From positions 1-8,792 of the forward strand of contig CAMOXE010000037.1 of NCBI GenBank assembly GCA_946628865.1: a stretch of DNA of 8,792 nucleotides. Reading direction: 5' to 3'. The notes below the pieces were generated by a model. That model did no database searches, was not told where the DNA came from, and was given only the letters and a program-made list of their open reading frames with translations. Shown in pieces: positions 1 to 6,669 of this stretch. The stretch is from an uncultured Clostridia bacterium (GTDB taxonomy: Bacteria > Bacillota > Clostridia > Christensenellales > Borkfalkiaceae). A program made the translations under genes and the position numbers. Position 1 is the first letter of the stretch, and each line of letters starts with the position of its first letter.

Positions 1-1
1 A

Positions 2-409
2 CAAACGCGCGGCGCCGCTGTTGCGGGAGTAATAGTCTCCAACCCCGAACTCCTCATCCTGGACGAGCCGGTCGCGGGACTCGACCCCGTGGGCAAAACC
101 GAACTTATGCGACTGCTGCACGCTTTGCACGGCGAGACCTGCAAGACGATAATCATAGTATCGCACGATATGGACGAAGTCGCCGAAAACTGCAACAAAG
201 TCGCGGTGTTCAACGGCGGAAAAATCGTCATGGCGGGAAGTTGCGGCGAAGTGTTTTCAAGGGCGGAAGAACTCGCAAAAATGCGGCTCGACGTGCCGCT
301 TACGGCTTGTCTCACCGCAAAACTGAAAGACGCGGGATACGAACTCGAAAACGATTTCACTACCGACGATTTTCTGGATAAATTCGTTAAACTCTACAAA
401 AATGCTTAA
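2..409 (+). CDS. ecfA2: Energy-coupling factor transporter ATPase EcfA2, C-terminal part (5' end outside window)
   Basis: This is the C-terminal ~135 residues of an ABC ATPase that powers ECF-type uptake of vitamins or metal ions; the ATPase sits on the cytoplasmic face bound to EcfT. The frame is open to the left edge. The first complete codon is the Gln that ends the LSGGQ signature, followed by TRGAAVAG, then Walker B (LLILDEP), the D-loop (AGLDP) and the switch His in VSHDMDEVAE. The last ~50 residues form the C-terminal extension typical of EcfA proteins. Assignment to EcfA2 rather than EcfA1 rests on its place directly before ecfT, the usual EcfA1-EcfA2-EcfT order. The residues after the signature Gln (TRGAA) depart from the common KRRVA pattern. 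It overlaps ecfT by 8 nt, which suggests translational coupling. Walker A lies outside the window, so its integrity cannot be judged. Confidence 0.9.
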   Translation, partial: QTRGAAVAGVIVSNPELLILDEPVAGLDPVGKTELMRLLHALHGETCKTIIIVSHDMDEVAENCNKVAVFNGGKIVMAGSCGEVFSRAEELAKMRLDVPLTACLTAKLKDAGYELENDFTTDDFLDKFVKLYKNA

Positions 410-1202
410 AGACGTAACCTTCGGACAATACTACCCGACGACTTCTTTCGTCCACAAAATGGACCCGCGGGTAAAAATAATACTTCTTATCGCGTATATC
501 GTCGCGGTATTTATCGCAAACGACTTTATCGGGCTTGCGGCGGTTCTTTTATTTTTAGTGCTTGCGATCGCCTTTGCGGGGGTGCCTCCGACGCTCGTGC
601 TTAAGAGCATTAAAGCGATAATCTTTCTCGTCGTATTCACTTTTATCCTGAACGTGTTTTTTCACACCAAGCAAGAGGGCGACACGGTGCTGTTTTGGGT
701 GGTTACGAAGGAAGGACTTTTAAGCGCGGCGTTTTTATCGGCGAGACTGATACTGCTCGTAACCGGCTGTTCGTTGCTTTCGCTTACCACTACGCCCGTA
801 AACCTTACGGACGGCATCGAGAGCCTGTTGAAACCGCTTTCCGCAATAAGATTTCCCGTACACGAACTCGCGTTGATAATGTCGATAGCGCTGAGGTTTA
901 TCCCGACGCTCGCCGACGAGGCGGACAGAATTATAATGGCGCAGAAAGCGCGCGGTGCGGCTTTCGATAGCGGAAACCCGTTAAAGCGCGTTAAAGCGCT
1001 TATACCCGTACTTATCCCCCTGCTCGTGAGCGCGTTTCGACGTGCGGACGAACTCGGAAACGCCATGGACGCGAGGTGCTATTCGGGGAGTAAAAACAGG
1101 ACGAAGTACAAAAAACTAACGCTTTCGTACAGAGATTTAGTCGGCGCGATAGTATCCGCCGCGTTGATAGTCGGAATAGTTTTTATAAATATCTATCTAT
1201 GA
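402..1202 (+). CDS. ecfT: Energy-coupling factor transporter transmembrane protein EcfT
   Basis: The 266-residue integral membrane scaffold of an ECF transporter couples the EcfA ATPases to substrate-binding S components. It begins with the family's typical FxHKMDPRxK stretch (about residues 16-24). Hydrophobic segments lie near residues 25-60, 68-86, 106-130, 152-170 and 243-265. Two Ala-Arg coupling motifs precede and follow the long cytoplasmic helices: ARG at 183-185 and ARC at 224-226; the second is usually ARG, ARS or similar. Length is normal for the family. The ATG at 402 lies inside the end of ecfA2 and has no clear Shine-Dalgarno, so translation probably depends on coupling. The stop overlaps the truA start as ATGA. 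The substrate cannot be told because the S component is normally encoded elsewhere in group II ECF systems. Confidence 0.95.
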   Translation: MLKDVTFGQYYPTTSFVHKMDPRVKIILLIAYIVAVFIANDFIGLAAVLLFLVLAIAFAGVPPTLVLKSIKAIIFLVVFTFILNVFFHTKQEGDTVLFWVVTKEGLLSAAFLSARLILLVTGCSLLSLTTTPVNLTDGIESLLKPLSAIRFPVHELALIMSIALRFIPTLADEADRIIMAQKARGAAFDSGNPLKRVKALIPVLIPLLVSAFRRADELGNAMDARCYSGSKNRTKYKKLTLSYRDLVGAIVSAALIVGIVFINIYL

Positions 1203-1945
1203 GAATAGTTTTAAAGATACAATACGACGGAACGAATTACTGCGGTTGGCAGATTCAGCCGAACGGCAACACCGTACAGGAAGAAATCGAGCGCGCCATA
1301 GAAAAGATTACGGGCGAGAAGTGTTCGGTAACCGCGAGCGGAAGAACGGACAGCGGAGTACACGCACTGTCGCAGGTCGCGCATTTCGACACGAATTCGG
1401 CTATTCCGCCCGAAAAATTTTATTCGGCGCTGAACGCCGTACTCCCGAACGATATAAAGATATTATCGAGCGGCGAGGCGGACGAGAACTTCCACGCGAG
1501 GTTTTCGGCGAAACGAAAGACTTACGAATATAAAATCTATATCGGCGAATTTCCGTTGCCGCTTAAAGACAGATACGCCGCGAGAGTGGTAACGGCGCTC
1601 GACGTCAAGAAAATGGACGAGGCGGCGAAAATGCTCGTAGGAAAGCACGATTTCAAGTGTTTTCTTGCGGCGAATTCGAGCGTTAAAGACACGGTGAGGG
1701 AGATTTACCGTTCTTCCGTAGCCGAGAAAGACGGGTATATAATTTATACGGTTACCGGGAACGGTTTTTTATACAACATGATACGAATAATAGCGGGAAC
1801 GCTCGTAAAAGTCGGGCAAGGCAAATTTAGTCTGAGCGAAGTCGACGAAATGCTCGTGGCAAAGAGCCGCGCCTTAGCGGGTGCGACGATGCCCGCCAAA
1901 GGGCTGACGCTCATATCCGTCGAATACGAAAACAAGGAGAAGTAA
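1199..1945 (+). CDS. truA: tRNA pseudouridine(38-40) synthase TruA
   Basis: TruA converts uridines 38-40 in the tRNA anticodon stem-loop to pseudouridine. The 248-residue protein has the usual length. The start (MRIVLKIQYDGTNYCGWQ) matches the family N-terminus. The catalytic Asp is D51 in GRTDSGVHA (48-56), the conserved active-site Tyr is Y109 in RKTYEY, and GNGFLYNMIRIIAGTL (187-202) and MPAKGL (231-236) are the usual C-terminal blocks. The start codon overlaps the ecfT stop by 4 nt (ATGA), typical of coupled translation. The ecfA-ecfT-truA order is common in Bacillota, where truA is often followed by rplM-rpsI; here sufC follows instead, with a 1-nt gap. Nothing suggests a defect. Confidence 0.97.
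   Translation: MRIVLKIQYDGTNYCGWQIQPNGNTVQEEIERAIEKITGEKCSVTASGRTDSGVHALSQVAHFDTNSAIPPEKFYSALNAVLPNDIKILSSGEADENFHARFSAKRKTYEYKIYIGEFPLPLKDRYAARVVTALDVKKMDEAAKMLVGKHDFKCFLAANSSVKDTVREIYRSSVAEKDGYIIYTVTGNGFLYNMIRIIAGTLVKVGQGKFSLSEVDEMLVAKSRALAGATMPAKGLTLISVEYENKEK
1934..1939 (+). promoter_or_regulatory. Shine-Dalgarno deciding the TTG start of sufC
   Basis: AAGGAG lies 7 nt before the TTG at 1947, inside the last codons of truA. No ATG or GTG near the expected N-terminus fits the family start (xLELKGVSFA), so the rare TTG start is supported by both spacing and homology. Confidence 0.8.
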
Positions 1946-1946
1946 A

Positions 1947-2693
1947 TTGTTAGAACTTAAAGGAGTTTCTTTCGCCGCGGGCGAAGGAAACGAGAGAAAA
2001 GAAATTATCAAGAACGTAGATTTATCGGTAGGCGACGGAAAACTCGTCGTGATAACCGGACCGAACGGCGGAGGAAAATCCACGCTTGCAAAACTCGTCG
2101 CGGGGATAGAAAAACCGACTTCGGGGCGAATATTCTTCGGCGGCAAGGACGTAACCGACGTTTCGGTTACGGATAGAGCGAAGTCGGGAATAGCGTTCGC
2201 CTTTCAACAACCCGTAAGATTTAAGGGTTTAAACGTCTTAGACCTTATCCGCATCGCGGTAGGCGAAAAAATAACGGCGGCAAGCGCTTGCGAATACCTC
2301 TCGATGGTGGGACTTTGCGCGAGAGATTATATAAACCGCGAAGTGAACGCAAGTCTTTCGGGCGGTGAACTGAAGAGAATAGAAATTGCAACCGTCATCG
2401 CGAGAAAGGCAAAACTGTCGGTATTCGACGAGCCGGAGGCGGGAATAGATCTTTGGAGTTTTAAAAATCTCATCGAAGTATTCAAAAAAATGCGCGCCGA
2501 AATAAAGGGCGGGTCGATAATCATCATTTCACATCAAGAGCGAATACTCGAAATCGCGGACGAAATAATAGTTATAAAAGACGGCGAGATACTGAAACAA
2601 GGCGCCAAAGACGAAATTTTTCCGACGCTCGGCGCGAGGGAGATAACTTTGTCGTGCAAGAAAGCCGAAAACGGAGGTGAACAAAATGCCTGA
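1947..2693 (+). CDS. sufC: Fe-S cluster assembly ATPase SufC (SmsC-type, minimal SUF-like system)
   Basis: This 248-residue soluble ABC ATPase drives conformational change in the SufB-type scaffold during iron-sulfur cluster assembly. All nucleotide-binding elements are intact: Walker A GPNGGGKST (38-46), Q-loop FQQP (86-89), signature LSGGE (137-141), Walker B/D-loop VFDEPEAGID (159-168) and switch His H196 in ISHQ. LSGGE in place of LSGGQ and the DEPEAGID form are typical of the SufC-like proteins of archaea and Clostridia. It starts with TTG and has a good Shine-Dalgarno. Its last 8 nt overlap the following SufB-like gene, as expected for subunits of one complex. No cysteine desulfurase (SufS), SufU or SufD is nearby, so this is the two-gene arrangement described as SMS (SUF-like minimal system) rather than a full SUF operon. 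The lack of transmembrane partners argues against a transporter role. Confidence 0.93.
   Translation: MLELKGVSFAAGEGNERKEIIKNVDLSVGDGKLVVITGPNGGGKSTLAKLVAGIEKPTSGRIFFGGKDVTDVSVTDRAKSGIAFAFQQPVRFKGLNVLDLIRIAVGEKITAASACEYLSMVGLCARDYINREVNASLSGGELKRIEIATVIARKAKLSVFDEPEAGIDLWSFKNLIEVFKKMRAEIKGGSIIIISHQERILEIADEIIVIKDGEILKQGAKDEIFPTLGAREITLSCKKAENGGEQNA
2673..2677 (+). promoter_or_regulatory. Shine-Dalgarno deciding the sufB start
   Basis: GGAGG lies 8 nt before the ATG at 2686. An in-frame GTG at 2677 overlaps this site and would leave no ribosome binding site of its own, so the ATG at 2686 is chosen as the start. Confidence 0.8.
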
Positions 2694-3612
2694 ATTCGAC
2701 GCGTTGCAAATGCAAATGCTTAAAGAGGTTGCGGACCTACATAAAATACCCGAGGGCGCGTATAATATCCGCTCGAACAGCGCTCCGGCGGGCAGACGCT
2801 CGACCGAAAATATCGAGATAACTTCCAAAACCGACGTTTCGGGCTTGGATATTCGTATCAAAAGCGGAACTAAAAACGAAAGCGTGCATATCCCCGTTAT
2901 AATGACCAAAAGCGGACTTAAAGAGGTCGTATATAACGATTTCTACGTCGGCGAGGGCGCAAACGTATTGATAGTCGCGGGCTGCGGAATAGATAATTGC
3001 GGCGGACAGGACTCCGAACACGACGGCGTACACAGATTTTTCTTAGAGAAAAACGCGTCGGTTAAATACGTCGAAAAGCACTACGGCTCCGGCAACGGCG
3101 CAGGCAAGCGCATATTGAACCCCGTAACCGAAGTCTACTTAGACGAGGGCGCGACGATGGAAATGGAGATGGTGCAAATCAAAGGCGTGGACGACACCGA
3201 GCGCAGAACGATTGCAAAACTGAAAGAAAACGCCAAACTCGTGGTGAGAGAGCGGCTTATGACTCACGGCAATCAACGCGCGGCGAGTTTCTACGAAGTG
3301 GACCTTTGCGGCGACGGCGCAAGCGCGGACGTGGTTTCGAGGGCGGTGGCAAAGGATAATTCGTTCCAGAAATTCGACGCGAAACTTATCGGCAACGCCG
3401 CGTGCAAGGGACACACCGAGTGCGATTCGATAATTATGGATAACGGCAAGATCCTCGCCGTACCCGCGCTCGAGGCAAACGACGTAAACGCCGCGCTCGT
3501 TCACGAGGCGGCGATCGGCAAGATCGCCGGCGAACAAATAGTAAAACTTATGACTTTAGGGCTTACCGAGGCCGAGGCCGAGGAGCAAATAATCAACGGA
3601 TTTTTGAGATAA
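2686..3612 (+). CDS. sufB: SufB/SufD-family Fe-S scaffold protein (SmsB-type)
   Basis: This 308-residue scaffold of the Fe-S assembly complex partners SufC. It is much shorter than classical SufB (~470-495 residues) and matches the size of archaeal/clostridial SmsB-like proteins. Visible blocks are AGCGIDNCGG (98-107), the HDGVHRFFLEKNASVKYVEKHYG stretch (112-134) and the C-terminal SufB core. In the core, C246 (in ECDS) falls where catalytic Cys405 of E. coli SufB lies, and H273-E274 (in VHEA) fall where His433-Glu434 lie. The C246-E274 spacing of 28 residues is close to the 29 in E. coli; I made this alignment by eye from remembered sequence. The end (GLTEAEAEEQIINGFL) is the usual SufB/D tail. 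It contains five Cys: 100, 105, 208, 240 and 246. The SufC stop overlaps its start by 8 nt. With no SufD gene here, a B2C2 homodimeric scaffold is the likely form (inference). Confidence 0.9.
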   Translation: MPEFDALQMQMLKEVADLHKIPEGAYNIRSNSAPAGRRSTENIEITSKTDVSGLDIRIKSGTKNESVHIPVIMTKSGLKEVVYNDFYVGEGANVLIVAGCGIDNCGGQDSEHDGVHRFFLEKNASVKYVEKHYGSGNGAGKRILNPVTEVYLDEGATMEMEMVQIKGVDDTERRTIAKLKENAKLVVRERLMTHGNQRAASFYEVDLCGDGASADVVSRAVAKDNSFQKFDAKLIGNAACKGHTECDSIIMDNGKILAVPALEANDVNAALVHEAAIGKIAGEQIVKLMTLGLTEAEAEEQIINGFLR

Positions 3613-3617
3613 CCTTA

Positions 3618-4550
3618 ATGAAATACGAGGTCATGATAAAAATTCTGTTTCTGCTGCTTTCGCGGGATAAAGTTACGGCGAAATATATTGCGGACAGATT
3701 CGATATATCGGTGCGCACGGTCATGCGCTATATAACCGCGATGAGTTTAGCGGGCGTACCGATCATGTCAGGCGTAGGCAGAAGCGGCGGGTTTTATATA
3801 TCCGAGTCGTTCCGTTTGCCTGCGTCGTTTTTGACTGAAAACGAATTTAATCGAGTTATAGCCACACTTACGTCTTGTAACGAGCAACTTTGCAGCGAGG
3901 AGATAAACTCCGCTATCGAAAAACTTTCCGCCACGAGCAAAGTCGGAGGCAAGAGCGTAAATCTCTTTTGCGGAAATCTGATTATCGACGGTTCGTCCTG
4001 GATAGGCAACGACAACGTTAAAAACGTACTCTCCGTTATCGAAACGGCGATAGAAAAATGCCTTACGGTAATAATAAAGTATATCGACCGACAAGGTGCG
4101 GAAACCGAGCGCGAAATAGAGCCGCACGTCGTAATTTTAAAACAAGGCGCGTGGTACGTCTACGCGTATTGCCGTTTGAGAAAGGGATTCAGAATATTCA
4201 AGATCTCGCGCGTGGTCTGCGCGGACGCGACGGAAACGACGTTTATCCGAAGAGAAACCGACTTCAGCGCAGATAAACTCGCGGACTGGTTCGGAGAACT
4301 TCCGACCGAATACGTCGACCTCGAAGTGGATAAATCGGCGAAAGCGGACGTGGAAGAGTGGCTCGGCGTAGACGCCGTATACAAGACGAACGGAGATAAA
4401 CTTTACGTTTCTGCAACGCTCCCCTACGACGGCTGGCTAATATCGCGGATTTTAGGATACGGGAGAAAAGTGCGGATACTTTCCCCCGACAGACTGCGCC
4501 AAGACGTAAAAACCTCCGCAACCGAAGTTTTAAATCTCTATAACGAGTAA
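3618..4550 (+). CDS. YafY/DeoR-like transcriptional regulator with HTH and WYL domains
   Basis: This is a 310-residue one-component regulator. An N-terminal winged helix-turn-helix spans about residues 5-62 (VTAKYIADRFDISVRTVMRYI, then GRSGGFY as the wing). A WYL ligand-sensing domain covers about 145-212, with GAWYVYAYCRLRKGFRIFKISRV (177-199); the motif reads WYV instead of WYL. A C-terminal extension follows, at about 230-305. WYL domains bind nucleotides or nucleic-acid-derived ligands in several systems; the ligand here is unknown. The gene begins 5 nt after sufB. The ATG at 3618 has only a poor Shine-Dalgarno but gives the usual family N-terminus; an ATG at 3633 with GAGG just upstream is an alternative that would shorten it by 5 residues. 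Co-transcription with the Fe-S genes is likely, but its target promoter is not evident. Its last ~70 nt are duplicated downstream. Confidence 0.9.
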   Translation: MKYEVMIKILFLLLSRDKVTAKYIADRFDISVRTVMRYITAMSLAGVPIMSGVGRSGGFYISESFRLPASFLTENEFNRVIATLTSCNEQLCSEEINSAIEKLSATSKVGGKSVNLFCGNLIIDGSSWIGNDNVKNVLSVIETAIEKCLTVIIKYIDRQGAETEREIEPHVVILKQGAWYVYAYCRLRKGFRIFKISRVVCADATETTFIRRETDFSADKLADWFGELPTEYVDLEVDKSAKADVEEWLGVDAVYKTNGDKLYVSATLPYDGWLISRILGYGRKVRILSPDRLRQDVKTSATEVLNLYNE

Positions 4551-4628
4551 TTTGTAAAGATTTTCCCCGACGACTGCGCCAAGACGTAAAAACCGCCGCA
4601 ACCGAAGTTTTATATCTATAAGGAGTAA
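4480..4628 (+). repeat. Diverged direct repeat: 3' tail of the WYL gene plus a decayed second copy
   Basis: Copy 1 (4480-4550) is the coding end of the WYL regulator including its TAA. Copy 2 (4561-4628) follows after a 10-nt spacer. They share a perfect 23-nt run (4492-4514 with 4572-4594) and a perfect 17-nt run (4516-4532 with 4596-4612), separated by one T-to-G change. Other differences are a one-base deletion near 4571, a two-base deletion near 4616, and a few substitutions including C-to-G in AACGAG/AAGGAG. Copy 2 is not translated in the original frame because of the one-base deletion. In the frame of its later part it would end EVLYL-stop, with the stop overlapping AAGGAG. Copy 2 may therefore be the original gene end that stood next to the response regulator. 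Confidence 0.9.
4620..4625 (+). promoter_or_regulatory. Shine-Dalgarno of the response regulator, located inside repeat copy 2
   Basis: AAGGAG lies 6 nt before the ATG at 4632. The matching place in copy 1 reads AACGAG, a sense codon context just before the WYL stop, so the two copies differ by one base exactly at the functional ribosome binding site. Confidence 0.8.
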
Positions 4629-4631
4629 GTT

Positions 4632-5312
4632 ATGAAAATTTTGCTTGCCGAGGACGAAAAGAGAATGAATCGCGCCCTTTCTGAACTTTTCAGGCAAGAG
4701 GGCTACGACGTGGATTCCGTTTTTAACGGCGGCGACGCGGCTTACGCGATAGAAAGCGGGATATACGATATAATCGTTCTCGACGTGATGATGCCCGAAA
4801 AGAACGGATACGAGGTGGCAAAGAGCGCTCGGGCGGCGGGCGTTAAAACGCCGATACTGATGCTTACCGCAAAGTCCGAACTCGACGACAAGGTCGAGGG
4901 CTTGGACAGCGGCGCGGACGATTATCTTACTAAGCCGTTTATGCCGCGCGAACTGCTCGCGAGATTACGCGCCTTAACCCGTAGAAACTTGCCGATCGAG
5001 GACGGGAATTTAAGATACGAGGATATTTCACTCGACGTCAAAAACGCCGTTTTGAAGTGCGATAACGGCGAAAGCGTGAGGTTGGGAGAAAAAGAACTCA
5101 GGCTTTTGGAATATCTCATCGCGAACAAAGGCAGAGTTTTGACACGCGAACAGATAGCGCTTAAAATCTGGGGATACGAGAGCGAGGCGGAATATAACAA
5201 CGTAGAAGTCTACGCGTCGTTCGCGCGCAAAAAACTCGCGTTCGTGCGCTCGAAGTGCGAGATAAAGGCGATACGCGGCATAGGCTACGAATTGAGGTGC
5301 GGAAATGTTTAA
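4632..5312 (+). CDS. OmpR/PhoB-family response regulator
   Basis: This 226-residue cytoplasmic transcription factor is activated by phosphorylation. The receiver domain (1-118) has the acidic pocket E7-D8, phospho-acceptor D51 (in IVLDVMMP), T79 (in LMLTA) and K101 (in LTKPF). The winged-helix DNA-binding domain (about 125-223) has the typical LGEKELRLLEYLIANKGRVLTREQI stretch and the terminal IRGIGYEL. All catalytic receiver residues are present, so it should be phosphorylatable. It overlaps the kinase gene by 8 nt, so the two form a cognate pair. OmpR/PhoB proteins bind direct repeats spaced about 10-11 bp, and such repeats stand before the lipoprotein gene at 6757. No copy of that repeat was seen before this gene, so autoregulation by the same motif is not indicated. 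The physiological signal is unknown. Confidence 0.95.
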   Translation: MKILLAEDEKRMNRALSELFRQEGYDVDSVFNGGDAAYAIESGIYDIIVLDVMMPEKNGYEVAKSARAAGVKTPILMLTAKSELDDKVEGLDSGADDYLTKPFMPRELLARLRALTRRNLPIEDGNLRYEDISLDVKNAVLKCDNGESVRLGEKELRLLEYLIANKGRVLTREQIALKIWGYESEAEYNNVEVYASFARKKLAFVRSKCEIKAIRGIGYELRCGNV

Positions 5313-6606
5313 GAAAACGAAAAGGCGAATAGTTTTTACCGTAACTTTTTCCCTGCTCATCTTAATGACGGTTACGCTCGCGACGATTTACCTTTCAAAC
5401 TTGATTTCGGTGCGTCGCGAAAGCGCGGAAATGCTCAAAACTTACGTCGAGCGCTTTACACTCGATAATCCGGGCGATGCCGCCGCGCCGACCGCGGACG
5501 ACGCCGAGACGGAGAGCGCCGCAACCACTTCCGAGACGGGCGAAACCGCCGATACGGCGACGGAAAGCGCCGCTCCGCCGAAACCTATAGACCCGCGCGG
5601 GGAAGGCTACGGCAGAAACGAGCCGCAATTTCGACTTTCGACGTTTTACTCGGTGGCGTATTCGAAAACCGGAGAAGTACTTGCGATAAACAACGGCGAC
5701 AACGGACTTAAGAGTCAAGACGAACTGCTGTCAATCGCCTCGTCGATACTTAAAAGCGGTAAAAAGAGCGGAACTACGGGGAGTATGACCTATCTTTCAG
5801 CCGAACGCGAAGATTATACCCTCGTCGCGTTTCTGGACGGAACTATACTTGAAAACAACAGAAAAACTCTGTTTTTGCAAATGCTTATAATCGGCGCCGC
5901 AGCGACGTTGGTTTTATTGGTCGGATCGGTGTTTATAGCAAACAGAATAGTTCGCCCGCTCGAAGAAAACGATATGCGGCAAAAGCGTTTCGTGTCCGAC
6001 GCGGGGCATGAACTGAAAACTCCGATAGCGGTAACGAGCGCAAACGCGGAACTATTAAGGCGGCAGATAGGCGAAAACGAGTGGCTTGACAATATAGAAT
6101 ATGAAAACGCGCGTATGGGGGATTTGGTAACGCAGTTATTATCGCTTTCGCGCGCCGAAAAACAGCCCAAAGAAACACTCGATTTTTCCGCACTCGTTGA
6201 GAGGGAGATACTGACTTTCGAGAGTATTGCCTTTGAAAAGGGCAAGCGGATAACTACGGATATAGCGCCCGCGCTTACCGCAACAGGCAACGCAAATCAA
6301 CTCCGTCAACTCGTTTCGATTTTGCTCGACAACGCCATTTCGCACGGCACGGGCGGCGAAATACGCGCAGTAGCAAAAAAAGAAAAACACCGCGTATGCT
6401 TTTCGGTTTCAAACACTGCTGAGGAAATTCCGAGCGAGAAGTTAGAACGTCTGTTCGACAGGTTTTATCGCGCGGACGAATCTCGCAGCGACGGCACGCA
6501 TTACGGCTTGGGACTTTCTATCGCGAAAGCGATAGCGACCGCGCACGGCGGAACTATTCGCGCAAATATGCAAGGCAACGAAATAACTTTTACCGTAACG
6601 CTCTAA
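5305..6606 (+). CDS. Membrane sensor histidine kinase, BaeS/WalK-like, without a clear HAMP domain
   Basis: This 433-residue sensor kinase is the likely partner of the preceding regulator. Transmembrane helices are at about residues 9-33 and 188-212. They flank an extracytoplasmic region of about 155 residues whose first part (about 54-97) is low-complexity and rich in Ala, Thr, Glu and Asp. The second part (about 108-183) looks like a compact PAS/Cache-type fold (YSVAYSKTGEVLAINN), but this is not certain. After TM2 a very short linker (ANRIVRPLEEN) leads directly to the H-box, with H235 in SDAGHELKTPIA. The ATPase domain has the N-box (LLDNAISH, N343), F-box (RLFDRFYRADESRS, 382-395) and G2 (GLGLSIAK, 401-408). 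The G1 motif DxGxG is replaced by SNTAEEIP (369-376), a variant seen in related Bacillota kinases. GAGG at 5294-5297 is the ribosome binding site. Confidence 0.93.
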   Translation: MFKKTKRRIVFTVTFSLLILMTVTLATIYLSNLISVRRESAEMLKTYVERFTLDNPGDAAAPTADDAETESAATTSETGETADTATESAAPPKPIDPRGEGYGRNEPQFRLSTFYSVAYSKTGEVLAINNGDNGLKSQDELLSIASSILKSGKKSGTTGSMTYLSAEREDYTLVAFLDGTILENNRKTLFLQMLIIGAAATLVLLVGSVFIANRIVRPLEENDMRQKRFVSDAGHELKTPIAVTSANAELLRRQIGENEWLDNIEYENARMGDLVTQLLSLSRAEKQPKETLDFSALVEREILTFESIAFEKGKRITTDIAPALTATGNANQLRQLVSILLDNAISHGTGGEIRAVAKKEKHRVCFSVSNTAEEIPSEKLERLFDRFYRADESRSDGTHYGLGLSIAKAIATAHGGTIRANMQGNEITFTVTL

Positions 6607-6623
6607 AGCCGTTACCCGAATTT

Positions 6624-6655
6624 AGCCGTCCGATTTCGGACGGCTTTATTTTTTT
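6624..6655 (+). terminator. Intrinsic terminator after the histidine kinase
   Basis: A perfect 9-bp stem, AGCCGTCCG (6624-6632) with CGGACGGCT (6637-6645), and an ATTT loop are followed by a T-rich run (TTTATTTTTTT). It begins 18 nt after the kinase stop and closes the long co-directional block. Confidence 0.93.
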
Positions 6656-6669
6656 AAAAAATTTTTAAA

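Noticed and set aside
662..1066. Minus-strand open frame of 134 codons opposite ecfT
   Set aside because: Antisense to a clear EcfT coding region, with Ser/Ala-rich composition as expected from the opposite strand.
2677..2685. In-frame GTG start three codons upstream for the SufB-like gene
   Set aside because: The GTG is part of the GGAGGTGA ribosome binding site itself; the ATG at 2686 has ideal spacing.
4551..4631. Possible promoter for the response regulator in the 81-nt gap
   Set aside because: Nearly all of the gap is repeat copy 2; no convincing -10/-35 pair at proper spacing was found. Read-through from upstream or a promoter inside the WYL gene remains possible.
5814..6290. Long minus-strand open frame of 158 codons opposite the kinase
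   Set aside because: It lies fully antisense to a well-supported kinase domain, shows no recognisable motifs and has no ribosome binding site of note; it is a codon-bias shadow.
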